Positions 27,701 to 36,319 of a stretch of DNA of 64,000 bases are shown piece by piece. The stretch covers positions 1 through 64,000 of the forward strand of contig CAZUON010000001.1 of assembly GCA_964621345.1 (NCBI GenBank), given 5' to 3'. Numbering within the stretch: the stretch's first letter is position 1; each line of letters begins with the position of its first letter. Source of the DNA: Glaciecola sp964621345. GTDB taxonomy: Bacteria > Pseudomonadota > Gammaproteobacteria > Enterobacterales > Alteromonadaceae. The notes below the pieces were generated by a model. It made no database searches. It was not told where the DNA came from and worked only from the letters and a program-made list of their open reading frames with translations. Made by a program: the position numbers and the translations under genes.

Positions 27701-28878
27701 CTTTCGCTTAAATTTATTTTATCGCTTAGGCGTTCAAAAATTTCCAAGTGTGGGCTTATTCTGAATATTCCATAGTGATTGGACGATACCCATAACGAAC
27801 CATCGCTGCCTTCGGATATATCTTCAATGGTAGCAAAAGGTAAGCGCCCATGTTTGTCAATGGCCGACTTATGACAGACAAATTCAACCTGCTCGTGGAC
27901 AAACACACACAGGCCTTGCTTTTCCAAACCTACCCAAACATTAAATTTTTCATCCACATACATAGTGGTAACATCACTAGTAGGAAGCCCCTTAGCACCC
28001 TTTTCAACTGAATGAATCGTGTGTTTGAAGCTTTTAGTGTCTAATTGAAGTAAGCCTTCAGGAGTGCCAAGCCATAATTGTGAGCGACTTTCGTCAATGG
28101 CTATATCTCGAATAATAACGACTCGAAAAAGTTTGCTCAGAGGCGTAGGGATAATGTCTAACGTGTGTGTAGCTATGTCAAAGCGAATTAAACCATCATC
28201 GGCGACCATCCAAAGCGCATGTTGAGATGCTTCGTATGCGAGTCCATGTACTAGATTCGATGTTAAACCTAGCGTGGTTAAGTCGAAGACGTCTAAAACT
28301 TGCATTGAGTCGGCATTGAAGCTGCTGAGTCCTTTGCCAGTGTCTATGAACCAAAGCAAACCGTCGCTGTCCTCAATCAGGCCGTTAACTTTCTCGGAAT
28401 AACCAATATCAACGCGCACTAAATCCTGCACATCATAGTCAAACCGATAAAGGCCTTGTGCACCTACCCAGATATTTTTTTCACGGTCGGTAGTTATAAA
28501 CACATCACCGTTGTTAGTATGGTTACTTACGTTTTGTTCCAAAGGTAATTCAAAAGTTTCGTAGGTGTAACCGTCGTAGCGCTTAACATCTGTGCTACTC
28601 GCAATCCAAATATGTCCGGTTTTATCTTGTTCACTTTGGCGTATAAATATTTTCTGGTTGTCTTGCGATAAAAAGGCGGGTATTGCTCTAAAATTAACTA
28701 AGTTTTCAAATTCATTGTTTACCGTGCTGGCGTTTTTTGCATAGGCTGAAATCAGCAGTGACAATAACATACACAGCATTACAGATTGCAGAACGATGAA
28801 CCGTTTGTTTAATCGCAGTAGTGTGGCTAGCTGAGTATTTATCATATTAGGCTTTGGTTTAAATGTATTTGATGGCAT
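24709..28878 (-). CDS. Periplasmic-propeller sensor with GGDEF and EAL domains
   Basis: A 1389-residue membrane sensor protein. After a signal-anchor (about 27-47) comes a long periplasmic part built of two-component-regulator propeller repeats (for example LWIASSTDVKRYDGYTYE, IWVGAQGLYRFDYD), then a Y_Y_Y domain (near 770-850, with FKYRLTGW and LPPGEYTFELYSAN), a membrane helix (about 850-870), a coiled coil, a GGDEF domain with intact G1001-F1005 and an EAL domain with E1129-A-L and the DDFGTGYSSLAYL motif. Both c-di-GMP synthase and phosphodiesterase motifs look intact. Proteins of this architecture usually carry a histidine kinase; here the output is c-di-GMP. The ligand is unknown. A second ATG lies at 28845. 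Confidence 0.9.
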   Translation of the reverse strand: MPSNTFKPKPNMINTQLATLLRLNKRFIVLQSVMLCMLLSLLISAYAKNASTVNNEFENLVNFRAIPAFLSQDNQKIFIRQSEQDKTGHIWIASSTDVKRYDGYTYETFELPLEQNVSNHTNNGDVFITTDREKNIWVGAQGLYRFDYDVQDLVRVDIGYSEKVNGLIEDSDGLLWFIDTGKGLSSFNADSMQVLDVFDLTTLGLTSNLVHGLAYEASQHALWMVADDGLIRFDIATHTLDIIPTPLSKLFRVVIIRDIAIDESRSQLWLGTPEGLLQLDTKSFKHTIHSVEKGAKGLPTSDVTTMYVDEKFNVWVGLEKQGLCVFVHEQVEFVCHKSAIDKHGRLPFATIEDISEGSDGSLWVSSNHYGIFRISPHLEIFERLSDKINLSESDIFPHTFDGVARENGDIWFATDGGGINIFNHINGDFENLKHDPLDSSTLSSNAIISIAEDPSGMIWTGAWAGGINRVNPQTLSVERFKHNPSLAADKTLAGNNVFFVLPDKQHGLWLSVWGFGLQYFDYKTNTFTNFIHKVRGGKANINNTEITHLQLFENKLFIAGQSSLEYLDLSTMRFHSLFRLETDRLYYVLVESMEQIWIATTNGLIKYNAISDTSQRYTQEDGLSDNAINYLYRDEFKRLWIATEKGLSILYLDTNKVISFFERDGLVSDALSTHGEITRVGNSLYIPNKRGVNIVDINDIRINTMPPSTQVTKVEVTEQEGLNNKIFNPTQSIPNKNVPALNHDLNNVKFYFTALSFVHPQYNKFKYRLTGWQREFTYIGANERFVKFDNLPPGEYTFELYSANSSNVWDSKGDTFSFSILQPWWRTWWAALLLISLFVLSIYGFTKWRISLLASREKALTLKVEEKTQQLNEYASELKYTSDSLAKLNTELEQRVSQRTEELQVEINERKVAETKLFHLAFHDALTGLPNREWLIKRLNSLISKNRNGQFVPFALLFLDGDRFKQINDTHGHNVGDELLIASAMRLSKLLSDNQYAARLGGDEFTVVAENIHKPSDLETLGEKIINAFKRPFELDKLTIHFQMSVGLVHVDKSYTAVTGALRDADIAMYNAKQDGKGKFKIFDKEMRKVTLELSELEADLRNAVSNEEFYVVYQPLLDLNTNKVSGCEALIRWEHPTRGNIRPDIFIPMAEETGLIVEIGKWVLKTACEQLRQWQLFECLDQLTVSVNLSSNQLKGDEFLGILDEILYRSGLEGKYLKLELTESALIENTEHIKHLLDEIITRDVELAIDDFGTGYSSLAYLHQLPVQHIKIDRSFIDAIDNTPSGNINEDALEVVRATVALGQSLRMKVTAEGIESLAQLNALKALGTDFSQGYYIAKPLPAEDLVSFVKKPLQFDDTQAPPTPLQKYKDNIANKALRLKKGGIDKS

Positions 28879-29112
28879 ATAAAACTATGGTTAAGGCTTT
28901 ATCGGCTCTGGGCCAATAATAATGAGCACTTTGCATACGAGATTATATAAACCTTGGTTGGCGAAATATAATTGCGTATGATTCGGTCTGTTTCTATTGT
29001 TCAGCTGATGTAAAAAAATCGTGTGATGGGAATGTTCTATTTAATAAATCGGTAAAATCTCGCGCGGTTCTTTTGCTAAAAACAATAACGATAACCAACC
29101 TTATATAGGGAT

Positions 29113-30018
29113 ATGACCATGAAACTTTCAGCAACACTGATAAAACGATTTGCCCCGGTAGCTATGATTGCAGCGCTATGCACAACGGGTTTAGCAACAA
29201 GCGTATATGCTCACGATGGCAATGAAGTCCTAGCTGGCGTTGTGCTCGACAGAGACGCCGAGCAACGCGCGCGTGATACGAGTCGTCATCCGGTGCAAAC
29301 CTTGTCTTTTTTTCACGTTTGGCCTGATATGGCAGTCGCCGAAGCTTTGCCTGGTGGCGGTTGGTATTCCAAAATCTTGGCAGACTACTTAGGGCCAGAT
29401 GGCGCCCTCTATGGTATCAATTACAACAAAAGCATGTGGCCTATGTTTGGGTTTTTCACGCCGGAGCGTATTGAAGAAATGTCTGCGCGCACTGCCGCCT
29501 TTCCAAATTTGGTCAGCGAATTAAGTGACAGCGGAATTACGACAGGTGGTTTTACCTTCGACTCCGCCCCGAAGTCACTTAATGCTACGCTCGATAGAGT
29601 ACTTTTTGTTCGCGCCCTGCACAATCTTGCGCGCTTTGAAGGACAAGCGGGAACCTTAACCGAAGCCTTGCAACTGTCTTTTGATTTGCTTAAACCCGAC
29701 GGCATGGTAGGTGTTGTGCAGCATCGAGCACCTGAAAGTGCAGATGATAAATGGGCTGATGGCAGCGCCGGCTACTTAAAGCAAAGCTTTGTGATTAGCG
29801 CTTTTGAAGAGGCGGGCTTTGAGCTAGTCGCGCAGAGCGAAATCAATGCCAATGAAAAAGACCAGCCCACTACTGACGACATTGTATGGCGTTTACCTCC
29901 AGGCTTGAATGGTTCGGCCGACGATCCACAGAAGCGCGCTGCAATGCAAGCTATCGGCGAGAGCGACAGAATGACGTTATTGTTTAAGAAAAAGGGTGCT
30001 GAGGTAACATTTCATTAA
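29113..30018 (+). CDS. Methyltransferase-fold protein with export signal
   Basis: A 301-residue protein. Residues 3-33 form a signal peptide (KLSATLIKRFAPVA, hydrophobic core, likely cleavage after VYA). The rest resembles class I SAM-dependent methyltransferases of the COG4798 type: a motif-I-like AEALPGGGWYSKIL, followed by GALYGINYN, LFVRALHNLARF and LKPDGMVGVVQHR. Such predicted exported methyltransferases are common in proteobacteria, but SAM is not expected in the periplasm, so activity and substrate are open. ATG codons at 29113 and 29119 are both possible. It is monocistronic by spacing. Confidence 0.75.
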   Translation: MTMKLSATLIKRFAPVAMIAALCTTGLATSVYAHDGNEVLAGVVLDRDAEQRARDTSRHPVQTLSFFHVWPDMAVAEALPGGGWYSKILADYLGPDGALYGINYNKSMWPMFGFFTPERIEEMSARTAAFPNLVSELSDSGITTGGFTFDSAPKSLNATLDRVLFVRALHNLARFEGQAGTLTEALQLSFDLLKPDGMVGVVQHRAPESADDKWADGSAGYLKQSFVISAFEEAGFELVAQSEINANEKDQPTTDDIVWRLPPGLNGSADDPQKRAAMQAIGESDRMTLLFKKKGAEVTFH

Positions 30019-30053
30019 TGACAGCTAACATAGCAATCTTAATATCAACGAAG

Positions 30054-30071
30054 GAGCGTCTGCGGGCGCTC
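30054..30071 (+). other. Stem-loop before the DUF2919 gene
   Basis: GAGCGTC (30054-30060) / GGCGCTC (30065-30071) with a TGCG loop and one G-T pair. No T-run follows, so it is not a clear terminator of the methyltransferase-like gene; it could act in the leader of the next gene. Confidence 0.3.
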
Positions 30072-30090
30072 AGCAATTGCACGTATTGTT

Positions 30091-30561
30091 ATGCCACTTA
30101 AGTTTCCCTTGCATCATTACGATGAAGCAGGGCGCTTAAAACCGCCTGCTTTGCTGTATGTATATTTGTTGTTTTTGTGCAGAGGATTTTTGTTATTGAT
30201 TATCTCTTTGTCGTTTAGAGAAGATAGCAGTCGCATGATGACCTTGTTTTACCCCAATAAATGGGACTTTTATTGGTCGTTATTGCCCACTGTACCGGCA
30301 ATGATTATCTTGGCCTTGTTCAGTCAGCGCTCCAAGTTATGGCAAGGTGGATATTACGCATTATTTAAAGTGATACCTAGTTTATTTGTACTAGCTCTGT
30401 TGGCCGATATTGCAGTACAACTGAGTATCCTCTCTAGAATTGATTTCAGCTTTTCTTTTACGCACGGGTTGTCTATTGTGATTGCATTTACTGGCCTTGC
30501 ATATGCCCTAAAAAGCCGTCATATGAAAGACCTACCAGTTGATTGGTCTCGCACTGACTAA
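30091..30561 (+). CDS. DUF2919 family membrane protein
   Basis: A 156-residue inner-membrane protein with four hydrophobic segments (about 22-42, 65-82, 95-115, 125-142). The N-terminus YDEAGRLKPPALLYVYLLFLCRG and the FYPNKWDFYWSL segment match the DUF2919 (YfeZ-like) family. Function unknown. It ends 1 bp from the end of the convergent hypothetical gene. Confidence 0.75.
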   Translation: MPLKFPLHHYDEAGRLKPPALLYVYLLFLCRGFLLLIISLSFREDSSRMMTLFYPNKWDFYWSLLPTVPAMIILALFSQRSKLWQGGYYALFKVIPSLFVLALLADIAVQLSILSRIDFSFSFTHGLSIVIAFTGLAYALKSRHMKDLPVDWSRTD

Positions 30562-30562
30562 T

Positions 30563-30973
30563 TTAGTTAGTATTGGCCGCAAGCGCTTGGTCAAAATATT
30601 CTTTGATTTTAATCTCTGGGTTTTTTACTAATTTGTCGTAACATATACCGGCGAATGCATAGGATTTATCTTTGTTCACCAAAAATATGCTTGGCGCTTC
30701 AGGTACCGAGGTGTCGTAATGCCATGTGCCACCGGCAAGCTTTCTAAAAACCTCACCTGTGTATGCACCAAACATATTACATATCGTAAATACGGCCTTA
30801 TCTTCTAAACTTTGTGCCGGATAGGTAGTAATGAACTTCTCTATGGTGGTATCTACCAGCGCAATACTCTCAATAGAAAGGTCAAGGGTGATATTAAACT
30901 CTTCTTTAGCTGCATCCACTGCGTCTGCTGCGGTTTCGAGCATTAATGTGTCAAGTTCTTGTTGTAACATCAA
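30563..30973 (-). CDS. Hypothetical protein, possibly DUF3806-like
   Basis: A 136-residue cytoplasmic protein without signal or membrane segments. Helical N-terminal half (SIESIALVDTTIEKF) followed by a conserved-looking motif FGAYTGEVFRKLAGGTWHYD and a C-terminal helix. The pattern helix + G-x-Y-x-GE + GG-x-W resembles DUF3806-type proteins, but this is not certain and no function can be given. It lies 19 bp downstream of the LysR gene on the same strand and may be co-transcribed with it. Confidence 0.55.
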   Translation of the reverse strand: MMLQQELDTLMLETAADAVDAAKEEFNITLDLSIESIALVDTTIEKFITTYPAQSLEDKAVFTICNMFGAYTGEVFRKLAGGTWHYDTSVPEAPSIFLVNKDKSYAFAGICYDKLVKNPEIKIKEYFDQALAANTN

Positions 30974-30992
30974 TTTTCACTTGTGAGTAAAC

Positions 30993-31910
30993 TTAATCTG
31001 ACGGTAAATCAATTTTACGATGTTGTAAAATAAGTTTTTCCAGAAGGCAAGTGCCAGGGCCTTTATCATCGGGTGTCGGACTGATTAAGTAGGCAGTCAT
31101 TTGTTTAAATTCACTTCCTTGAACCAATAAACGTTTGAGCTTTTTACTTTGGACTAAGCTCTCAACTTTGTGCACGGGTAACCAGCAAAAGCCAATGTTG
31201 TGGAGTAATAAGTCAATAGCTGTCTCGAACTGACTTACTGTCCAGCGACTTTCCGATTTTAGCCAACCTTGCTTTTCTTCGGGTTTATCTGAGCTGTCGG
31301 CAATCACAATTTGTAGATGTTGCGCCAATGTTTGCGGGTCGATTTTTCCTTCGCTTTTAGCCAGTGGATGTTCAGGATGACAAACTAAAATAAACTCAAC
31401 GTGACATAAGGCCTCGCCTAAATAGCCCACAGGGATATGCATATTAATCGCTAAATCTGCTTGATGCTTTGTGATAGCATCTTCAGTTCCTGTTAATACC
31501 GTGTCTTTTAGTCTAATGCGGCTGCCTCTGCACTCTGGCAAAAACGCTTCTAGTACAGGATAAATTTCGGAGCGGGGGTAGGCTAAGTCAATGGCGAGTG
31601 TAATTTCAGGCTCCCAGTTTTGGTGAATGTTTACCGCTAATAGTTCTAGGGACTCGACATTTTGCGTCAACTCACGAGAGCGCCGCAACATAACTTCACC
31701 CGCCTTAGTTAGCACTGCTTTTCGTCCAATCACTTCCAGCAATTGCACACCCAGCATATCTTGTAGTTTAGATACCGCATGATTCAGCGACGACTGTGAT
31801 TTATTTAAACCTTGCGCTGCTTGGGCATAACCACCAAAATCCACAACAGCTTGTAATATGCGCCATTGCTCTAATGTCGTTTTAGGTCTGTACACGAGGA
31901 GTTTCCTCAT
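30993..31910 (-). CDS. LysR-family transcriptional regulator
   Basis: A 305-residue LysR regulator. The N-terminal helix-turn-helix (about 15-75) reads EQWRILQAVVDFGGYAQAA, QGLNKSQSSLNHAVSKLQ. The effector domain (about 95-300) includes DLAINMHIPVGYLGE and EFILVCHPEHPLAK. No close well-characterised relative can be named. The gene is divergent from the DedA-like gene with 121 bp between starts, so that gene is the natural candidate target; the hypothetical gene 19 bp downstream could also be part of its unit. Confidence 0.85.
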   Translation of the reverse strand: MRKLLVYRPKTTLEQWRILQAVVDFGGYAQAAQGLNKSQSSLNHAVSKLQDMLGVQLLEVIGRKAVLTKAGEVMLRRSRELTQNVESLELLAVNIHQNWEPEITLAIDLAYPRSEIYPVLEAFLPECRGSRIRLKDTVLTGTEDAITKHQADLAINMHIPVGYLGEALCHVEFILVCHPEHPLAKSEGKIDPQTLAQHLQIVIADSSDKPEEKQGWLKSESRWTVSQFETAIDLLLHNIGFCWLPVHKVESLVQSKKLKRLLVQGSEFKQMTAYLISPTPDDKGPGTCLLEKLILQHRKIDLPSD

Positions 31911-32031
31911 TCGGGGTTGGCTTATAATGATTAGACCGTGAATCTTACGTTAAATCTTCGTAATTTTAAAAAATAAACTATTCTTTATAAATTACTGTAA
32001 CTTTTGTTAGACCTTCACAATAAGAATCTTT

Positions 32032-32670
32032 ATGAAATATGCCTCGTTTTTGCCGCTTACTGCCCTAGTTGCCTTAAGTCTTATTAATATTTTGGTGCAT
32101 TATAACGTTATCCCTCCTGGCTTAGATATTTTAGAAAACCTACAAGACGGATTAAATCAAGGTTTTTACATCGTTATCTTTTTGATCATATTACTTGAGT
32201 CCATTGTGTATGTTGGGTTTTACTTCCCAGGTCAGTTCTTTGCCGTGATTCTAGTTGTGGGGTCTAAACCTAGCGCTTTGGACGTGTTGTACCTTACGAT
32301 TGCGATGGTGTTTGCCGCTACCATCGGTTCCGCCATCAATTATTACCTCGGCAAAACGACCAAGCGTAAAGAGAGTGACGAATCTGAGACAAAGCTTAAG
32401 CACTTGCTACTCGCTATGATTCATATTAATTCCTTGGCCTTTTTCATGTTTTCCCAAGGCGCAAATAACAAAACTTTCAAAGTTGTATTACTGGCGGGTC
32501 TACTCAATTTGCCTTATTACTTGTTACTAATTGCCGGCACAGCGGTACTAAGTGAGGAGGTCATGGCGATGGCTGAAAATACTGCTTTGTTGTTCAGTAT
32601 CATTAGTGTGTGGCTGATTGCGGCAATTGCTTACGATGTGCGTAAACATCAACAAAAATCTAATACTTAG
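32032..32670 (+). CDS. DedA-like (VTT domain) membrane protein
   Basis: A 212-residue membrane protein with about five hydrophobic segments. Two elements recall the DedA/SNARE-associated family: an acidic residue followed by an aromatic-Pro-Gly loop (LLESIVYVGFYFPGQFFAV, cf. ExxxPxPGE) and GSAINYYLGK (cf. GNxxGYxxGR). The usual arginine-rich stretch between them is replaced by a charged loop (KRKESDESETKLKH). DedA proteins are proposed lipid scramblases or transporters. The relationship is distant, so the family call is tentative. Convergent with tcdA (2 bp between ends). Confidence 0.55.
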   Translation: MKYASFLPLTALVALSLINILVHYNVIPPGLDILENLQDGLNQGFYIVIFLIILLESIVYVGFYFPGQFFAVILVVGSKPSALDVLYLTIAMVFAATIGSAINYYLGKTTKRKESDESETKLKHLLLAMIHINSLAFFMFSQGANNKTFKVVLLAGLLNLPYYLLLIAGTAVLSEEVMAMAENTALLFSIISVWLIAAIAYDVRKHQQKSNT

Positions 32671-32672
32671 GG

Positions 32673-33470
32673 TCATTTGGTGATGTGGGTGATTGCCCGA
32701 CTTGCGGCAATCATACCAAAACTAGAGGTGACACCCACGTATGCACCAAAACCGGTGCTACAGTCCATTTTCCCCGAGCCTTGGGCATTGGTTTTTTCAA
32801 ATGAGACTTCACCGTCACCGCTTGGATAACGTAATTGTTCAGTGGAATATATCGCCTCTATCGAAAACCGGCGTTTTAAGTTACTAGAAAACCCATAGTG
32901 ACGGCGCAACTCACTGCGTACCTTAGCAAGAAGTGGGTCTTGAGTCGTCTTTGCTAAATCGCCTACGCAAATTTGAGTCGGATCTAGCTGACCTCCTGCG
33001 CCGCCCACAGTAATGACTTTTATTTTGTGGCGCTTGCAATGGGCAATAATAGCGGTTTTTGCACTCACACTATCCACCGCATCAATCACTACATTAAACT
33101 GCGAAGAGAGATGCTCAGCAACGTTGTTAGGTGTGACAAAATCTTCAATCGCATTAACCTTACACTCTGGGTTGATATCTAATATGCGCTGCTCCATCAC
33201 TTCAACCTTACTTTGCTCTAAGGTAGAGGAGAGCGCATGTAGCTGACGATTCACATTACTAATAGATATGTCGTCTAGGTCGATGATGGTGATGTTATTT
33301 ACACCTGAACGCGCAAGTGCCTCCGTAGTCCATACGCCTACGCCGCCAATACCAATTACACAAACAGAGGCATGTTTAAGCTTATCTGCACCTTCACGAC
33401 CAAATAGACGTAATAATCCTGAGAATCTTTCGTTGTAGGTAGAGGCTGTTTGAGAAGCGCTGTTTGACAT
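32673..33470 (-). CDS. tcdA: tRNA threonylcarbamoyladenosine dehydratase
   Basis: A 265-residue E1-like (ThiF/MoeB-fold) enzyme that cyclises t6A37 in tRNA to ct6A. Evidence: ERFSGLLRLFGREGADKL start, nucleotide-binding GIGGVGVWTTEALARSGV, DLDDISISNVNRQLHAL, the DAVDSVSAKTAII block and the C-terminal DCSTGFGAYVGVTSSFGMI typical of TcdA/CsdL. Divergent from the glutathionyl-hydroquinone reductase gene. Confidence 0.93.
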   Translation of the reverse strand: MSNSASQTASTYNERFSGLLRLFGREGADKLKHASVCVIGIGGVGVWTTEALARSGVNNITIIDLDDISISNVNRQLHALSSTLEQSKVEVMEQRILDINPECKVNAIEDFVTPNNVAEHLSSQFNVVIDAVDSVSAKTAIIAHCKRHKIKVITVGGAGGQLDPTQICVGDLAKTTQDPLLAKVRSELRRHYGFSSNLKRRFSIEAIYSTEQLRYPSGDGEVSFEKTNAQGSGKMDCSTGFGAYVGVTSSFGMIAASRAITHITK

Positions 33471-33582
33471 TATGTGATTATTTACCTTTCTATAAATTAG
33501 AACGAAACTAGCAATTTAAATCAATTTTTATTCGCATTAGTTAATGTTTTAATGGCGGCATCAAATAAATAGGAGAAAAATT

Positions 33583-34542
33583 ATGGGATTACTTGTAGAC
33601 GGCCAATGGAAAGACCAATGGTACGACACTAAAAAGAGTGATGGCAAATTTGTTCGTCAAGATTCTAAATTTAGAGATATTATTGAAGCCGATGCTAATG
33701 CAAAATTTCCAGCCGAATCTGGACGTTATCATTTGTATGTATCGCTCGCTTGTCCATGGGCACACCGAACACTTATTTTTAGAACACTAAAAGGTTTAGA
33801 AGAACATATCAGTGTGTCGGTAGTGAGTCCAAACATGCTAGAAAATGGCTGGGAATTTGGTGATTATGAAGGCGCGACTCAAGACCAATTATTTGGCTTT
33901 GATTACATGCATCAAGTATACACCAAAGTAAAAGCAGACATCACAACACGCGTAACAGTGCCGGTGTTGTTCGACAAAAAGACTGAGCAAATTGTTAATA
34001 ATGAGTCCGCCGATATTATTCGTATTCTAAACAGCGCGTTTAACGATATCACCGGTAATACCGACGATTACTATCCGGCAGAGCTACACGACCAAATTGC
34101 GGTTATCAACAGCTTTGTGTACGACAATATAAACAACGGAGTTTATAAATCGGGCTTTGCTACTACGCAAACAGCATATGAAGATGCGGTAACGTCGTTG
34201 TTTGATGCGCTCGACAAGGTAGAAACCATATTGTCAAAGCAAGCGTTTTTAGTAGGGGATCGTTTAACCGAAGCTGACTGGCGTTTGTTTACCACGCTTA
34301 TTCGGTTTGACCCTGTCTATGTTGGACACTTTAAGTGTAACTTGAGACGTATCGCTGATTACCCAAATATTTACAATTACATGAAGGCGTTATATCAGGT
34401 CAAGGGCGTAGCAGATACCACTAATTTTGACCATATCAAGCAACATTATTACTACAGCCACACTATGATAAATCCCACTCAAGTGGTGCCCAAAGGACCC
34501 ATAGAGGATTTATTCAGTGCACATAATCGAGGGGCAATCTGA
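33583..34542 (+). CDS. Glutathionyl-hydroquinone reductase (Xi-class GST, YqjG-like)
   Basis: A 319-residue Xi-class glutathione transferase. N-terminal thioredoxin-fold domain with the catalytic CPWAHRT motif (YVSLACPWAHRTLIFR), the DQLFGFDYMHQVYTK loop, VPVLFDKKTEQIVNNESADI for glutathione binding, and a helical C-terminal domain with RLTEADWRLFTTLIRFDPVY. These enzymes reduce glutathionyl-hydroquinones. Strong ribosome binding site (AGGAG) before ATG. The stop overlaps the pirin gene start by one base (TGATG), so the two are translationally coupled. Confidence 0.9.
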   Translation: MGLLVDGQWKDQWYDTKKSDGKFVRQDSKFRDIIEADANAKFPAESGRYHLYVSLACPWAHRTLIFRTLKGLEEHISVSVVSPNMLENGWEFGDYEGATQDQLFGFDYMHQVYTKVKADITTRVTVPVLFDKKTEQIVNNESADIIRILNSAFNDITGNTDDYYPAELHDQIAVINSFVYDNINNGVYKSGFATTQTAYEDAVTSLFDALDKVETILSKQAFLVGDRLTEADWRLFTTLIRFDPVYVGHFKCNLRRIADYPNIYNYMKALYQVKGVADTTNFDHIKQHYYYSHTMINPTQVVPKGPIEDLFSAHNRGAI

Positions 34543-35363
34543 TGACACGTATTCTTCGAAAAGCGCAGGGTATGCCTGCGTCTGACGGGGCGGGTGTAAA
34601 ACTCTCGCGCATAATTGGGCAAAACGGTTTAAAGCGATTAGATCCTTTTTTGATGTTAGATGAGTTTGGCTCAGATGAGCCCCAAGACTATTTGGCAGGC
34701 TTCCCTCAGCATCCACATCGTGGCTTTCAAACGGTAACCTATATGCTTGAAGGCAAAATGGGACACAAAGACTCTGTAGGAAATCAAGGGGTGATTGAAG
34801 ATGGCGGCTTACAATGGATGAATGCGGGTAAAGGCATTATTCATGAAGAAATGCCCCAACAAACACAAGGACGTATGCGCGGCTTTCAGCTTTGGGTGAA
34901 CTTACCTGCCAGCGAGAAGATGTCCGAACCAGGGTATCAAGATATCCCAAGCCGAGAGATACCAGAAGTGGCGCAAGCTGGGGCTACAGTGCGAGTGTTG
35001 GCAGGGGAGTATAAAGGTGTAGAGGGCCCGGTGAAAACGCAAGCGATACAACCTCAATTTCTAGATTTACATTTTAATGACACCGATGAACTTAGTTGGC
35101 CGGTGGATGCTAATCAAAGCGGTTTTATTTATGTGTATGAAGGTGAGGCGAATATTGGCGGCGACAAGTTAGTCAAAGGTCAGCTAGGGGTATTGGAATT
35201 TGATGGCTCAATCACTGTCAATGCAGCTAAAGGTGCAAAGGCGATTGTGGTAAGTGGTACGCCTATTAATGAGCCTGTTGTTCAATATGGCCCCTTTGTA
35301 ATGAATAGCGATGCAGAGATACAACAAGCGCTAAAAGACTATCAATCGGGCGTTTTAGCTTGA
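34542..35363 (+). CDS. Pirin family protein
   Basis: A 273-residue bicupin of the pirin family. The N-terminal cupin carries the metal-binding residues in HPHRGFQTVTYMLEG and the later GKGIIHEEMP; GGLQWMNAG and FQLWVNLP are family markers. Pirins are Fe-dependent; several act as quercetinases or redox-sensing regulators. Coupling with the hydroquinone reductase gene suggests a shared role in quinone or phenolic detoxification (inference). Confidence 0.9.
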   Translation: MTRILRKAQGMPASDGAGVKLSRIIGQNGLKRLDPFLMLDEFGSDEPQDYLAGFPQHPHRGFQTVTYMLEGKMGHKDSVGNQGVIEDGGLQWMNAGKGIIHEEMPQQTQGRMRGFQLWVNLPASEKMSEPGYQDIPSREIPEVAQAGATVRVLAGEYKGVEGPVKTQAIQPQFLDLHFNDTDELSWPVDANQSGFIYVYEGEANIGGDKLVKGQLGVLEFDGSITVNAAKGAKAIVVSGTPINEPVVQYGPFVMNSDAEIQQALKDYQSGVLA

Positions 35364-35373
35364 GCCAACGCCG

Positions 35374-35400
35374 CAGTGCTAAGCTTGTTGCGTAGCACTG
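35374..35400. terminator. Inverted repeat between convergent genes
   Basis: CAGTGCTA (35374-35381) and TAGCACTG (35393-35400), 8 bp perfect with an 11-nt loop, between the ends of the pirin gene and the convergent RNA methyltransferase gene and overlapping the latter's 3' end. No T-run on either side, so terminator function is only possible. Confidence 0.35.
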
Positions 35401-36143
35401 AGTTGATATGCGCAAATATTTACCGCACTGGCTAAGTTGAGTGAATCAATAACACCGCTACCGGAAATAGTAAAAGGGTGCGCATTAAAGCGTTGAAGCG
35501 CGCTGGAGGGAACTCCGCGTGCTTCATTACCAAATAAGTAACATGGGTAGTCGGCAAATGCTGAAGATTGAATGTTAGACCCTTGCATATCCAAATAGGC
35601 AAAACGCTCAAAACGATTGTGTAAACTCTCTAAAGTCACATCCAGTTCAAGGGGTACATGAAAAATCGCGCCCATACTCGACCTAACCACTTTTGAATTA
35701 AAAGGGTCGACGCTACCTTTACTTAACAATAAACGAAAGCCTCCAAACCAAGCTAAGCTCCGTAAAATAGTGCCTAAGTTACCAGGGTCTTGCACTTCGT
35801 GTAAGTAAACAGCGCGCTCAGGTTGTGTAGAAGAAGTGGTAAGGGATTCATCCGATGCCTTAGGCAAGGGTACAACGGCTAGTATCCCTTGGGGCGATTT
35901 CGTATCGCTTATTTGAGCCATTTGTTTGTTTGAGAGCGGCTTTACAGGAAAAGACGTGAGCTTCTCTTTAGCCCAAGTGAGCTTATCTTCAGTCACATAT
36001 ACGGTGCTTGTTGAAAGCTCAGGATTTACTTTTGCCGCTTCTTGCAATTCGAGCAGCAAATGCTCACCCTCAACGATAAAATGACCATACTGAGACCGGT
36101 ATTTTTTTTGATGCAATTTTTTTAGGTCATCTAGTTTCATCAT
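35379..36143 (-). CDS. SpoU/TrmH-family RNA methyltransferase
   Basis: A 254-residue 2'-O-methyltransferase with a trefoil-knot (SPOUT) catalytic domain. The N-terminal substrate-binding part has HQKKYRSQYGHFIVEGEHLL. Motif 1 is DPGNLGTILRSLAWFG, motif 2 is CYLFGNEARGVP and motif 3 is DSLNLASAVNICAY. Substrate unknown: TrmH, RlmB and TsnR-type enzymes share these motifs. Confidence 0.88.
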   Translation of the reverse strand: MMKLDDLKKLHQKKYRSQYGHFIVEGEHLLLELQEAAKVNPELSTSTVYVTEDKLTWAKEKLTSFPVKPLSNKQMAQISDTKSPQGILAVVPLPKASDESLTTSSTQPERAVYLHEVQDPGNLGTILRSLAWFGGFRLLLSKGSVDPFNSKVVRSSMGAIFHVPLELDVTLESLHNRFERFAYLDMQGSNIQSSAFADYPCYLFGNEARGVPSSALQRFNAHPFTISGSGVIDSLNLASAVNICAYQLSATQQA

Positions 36144-36319
36144 GTTTACCTTTAGCTACTTAAGATGCGCAGTTTACCTATGCTTGTGCGCATTCACAAA
36201 CGCTGGTTCGCCCTAATCAGCGCTTGATGATAATTAGTTGTTCCTTTTGAGCTTGAAAGACTAAATAAATATGTAATCGAGGCGATAAACCCATTAACGA
36301 GAGTTTTCTTGGTACGTTT

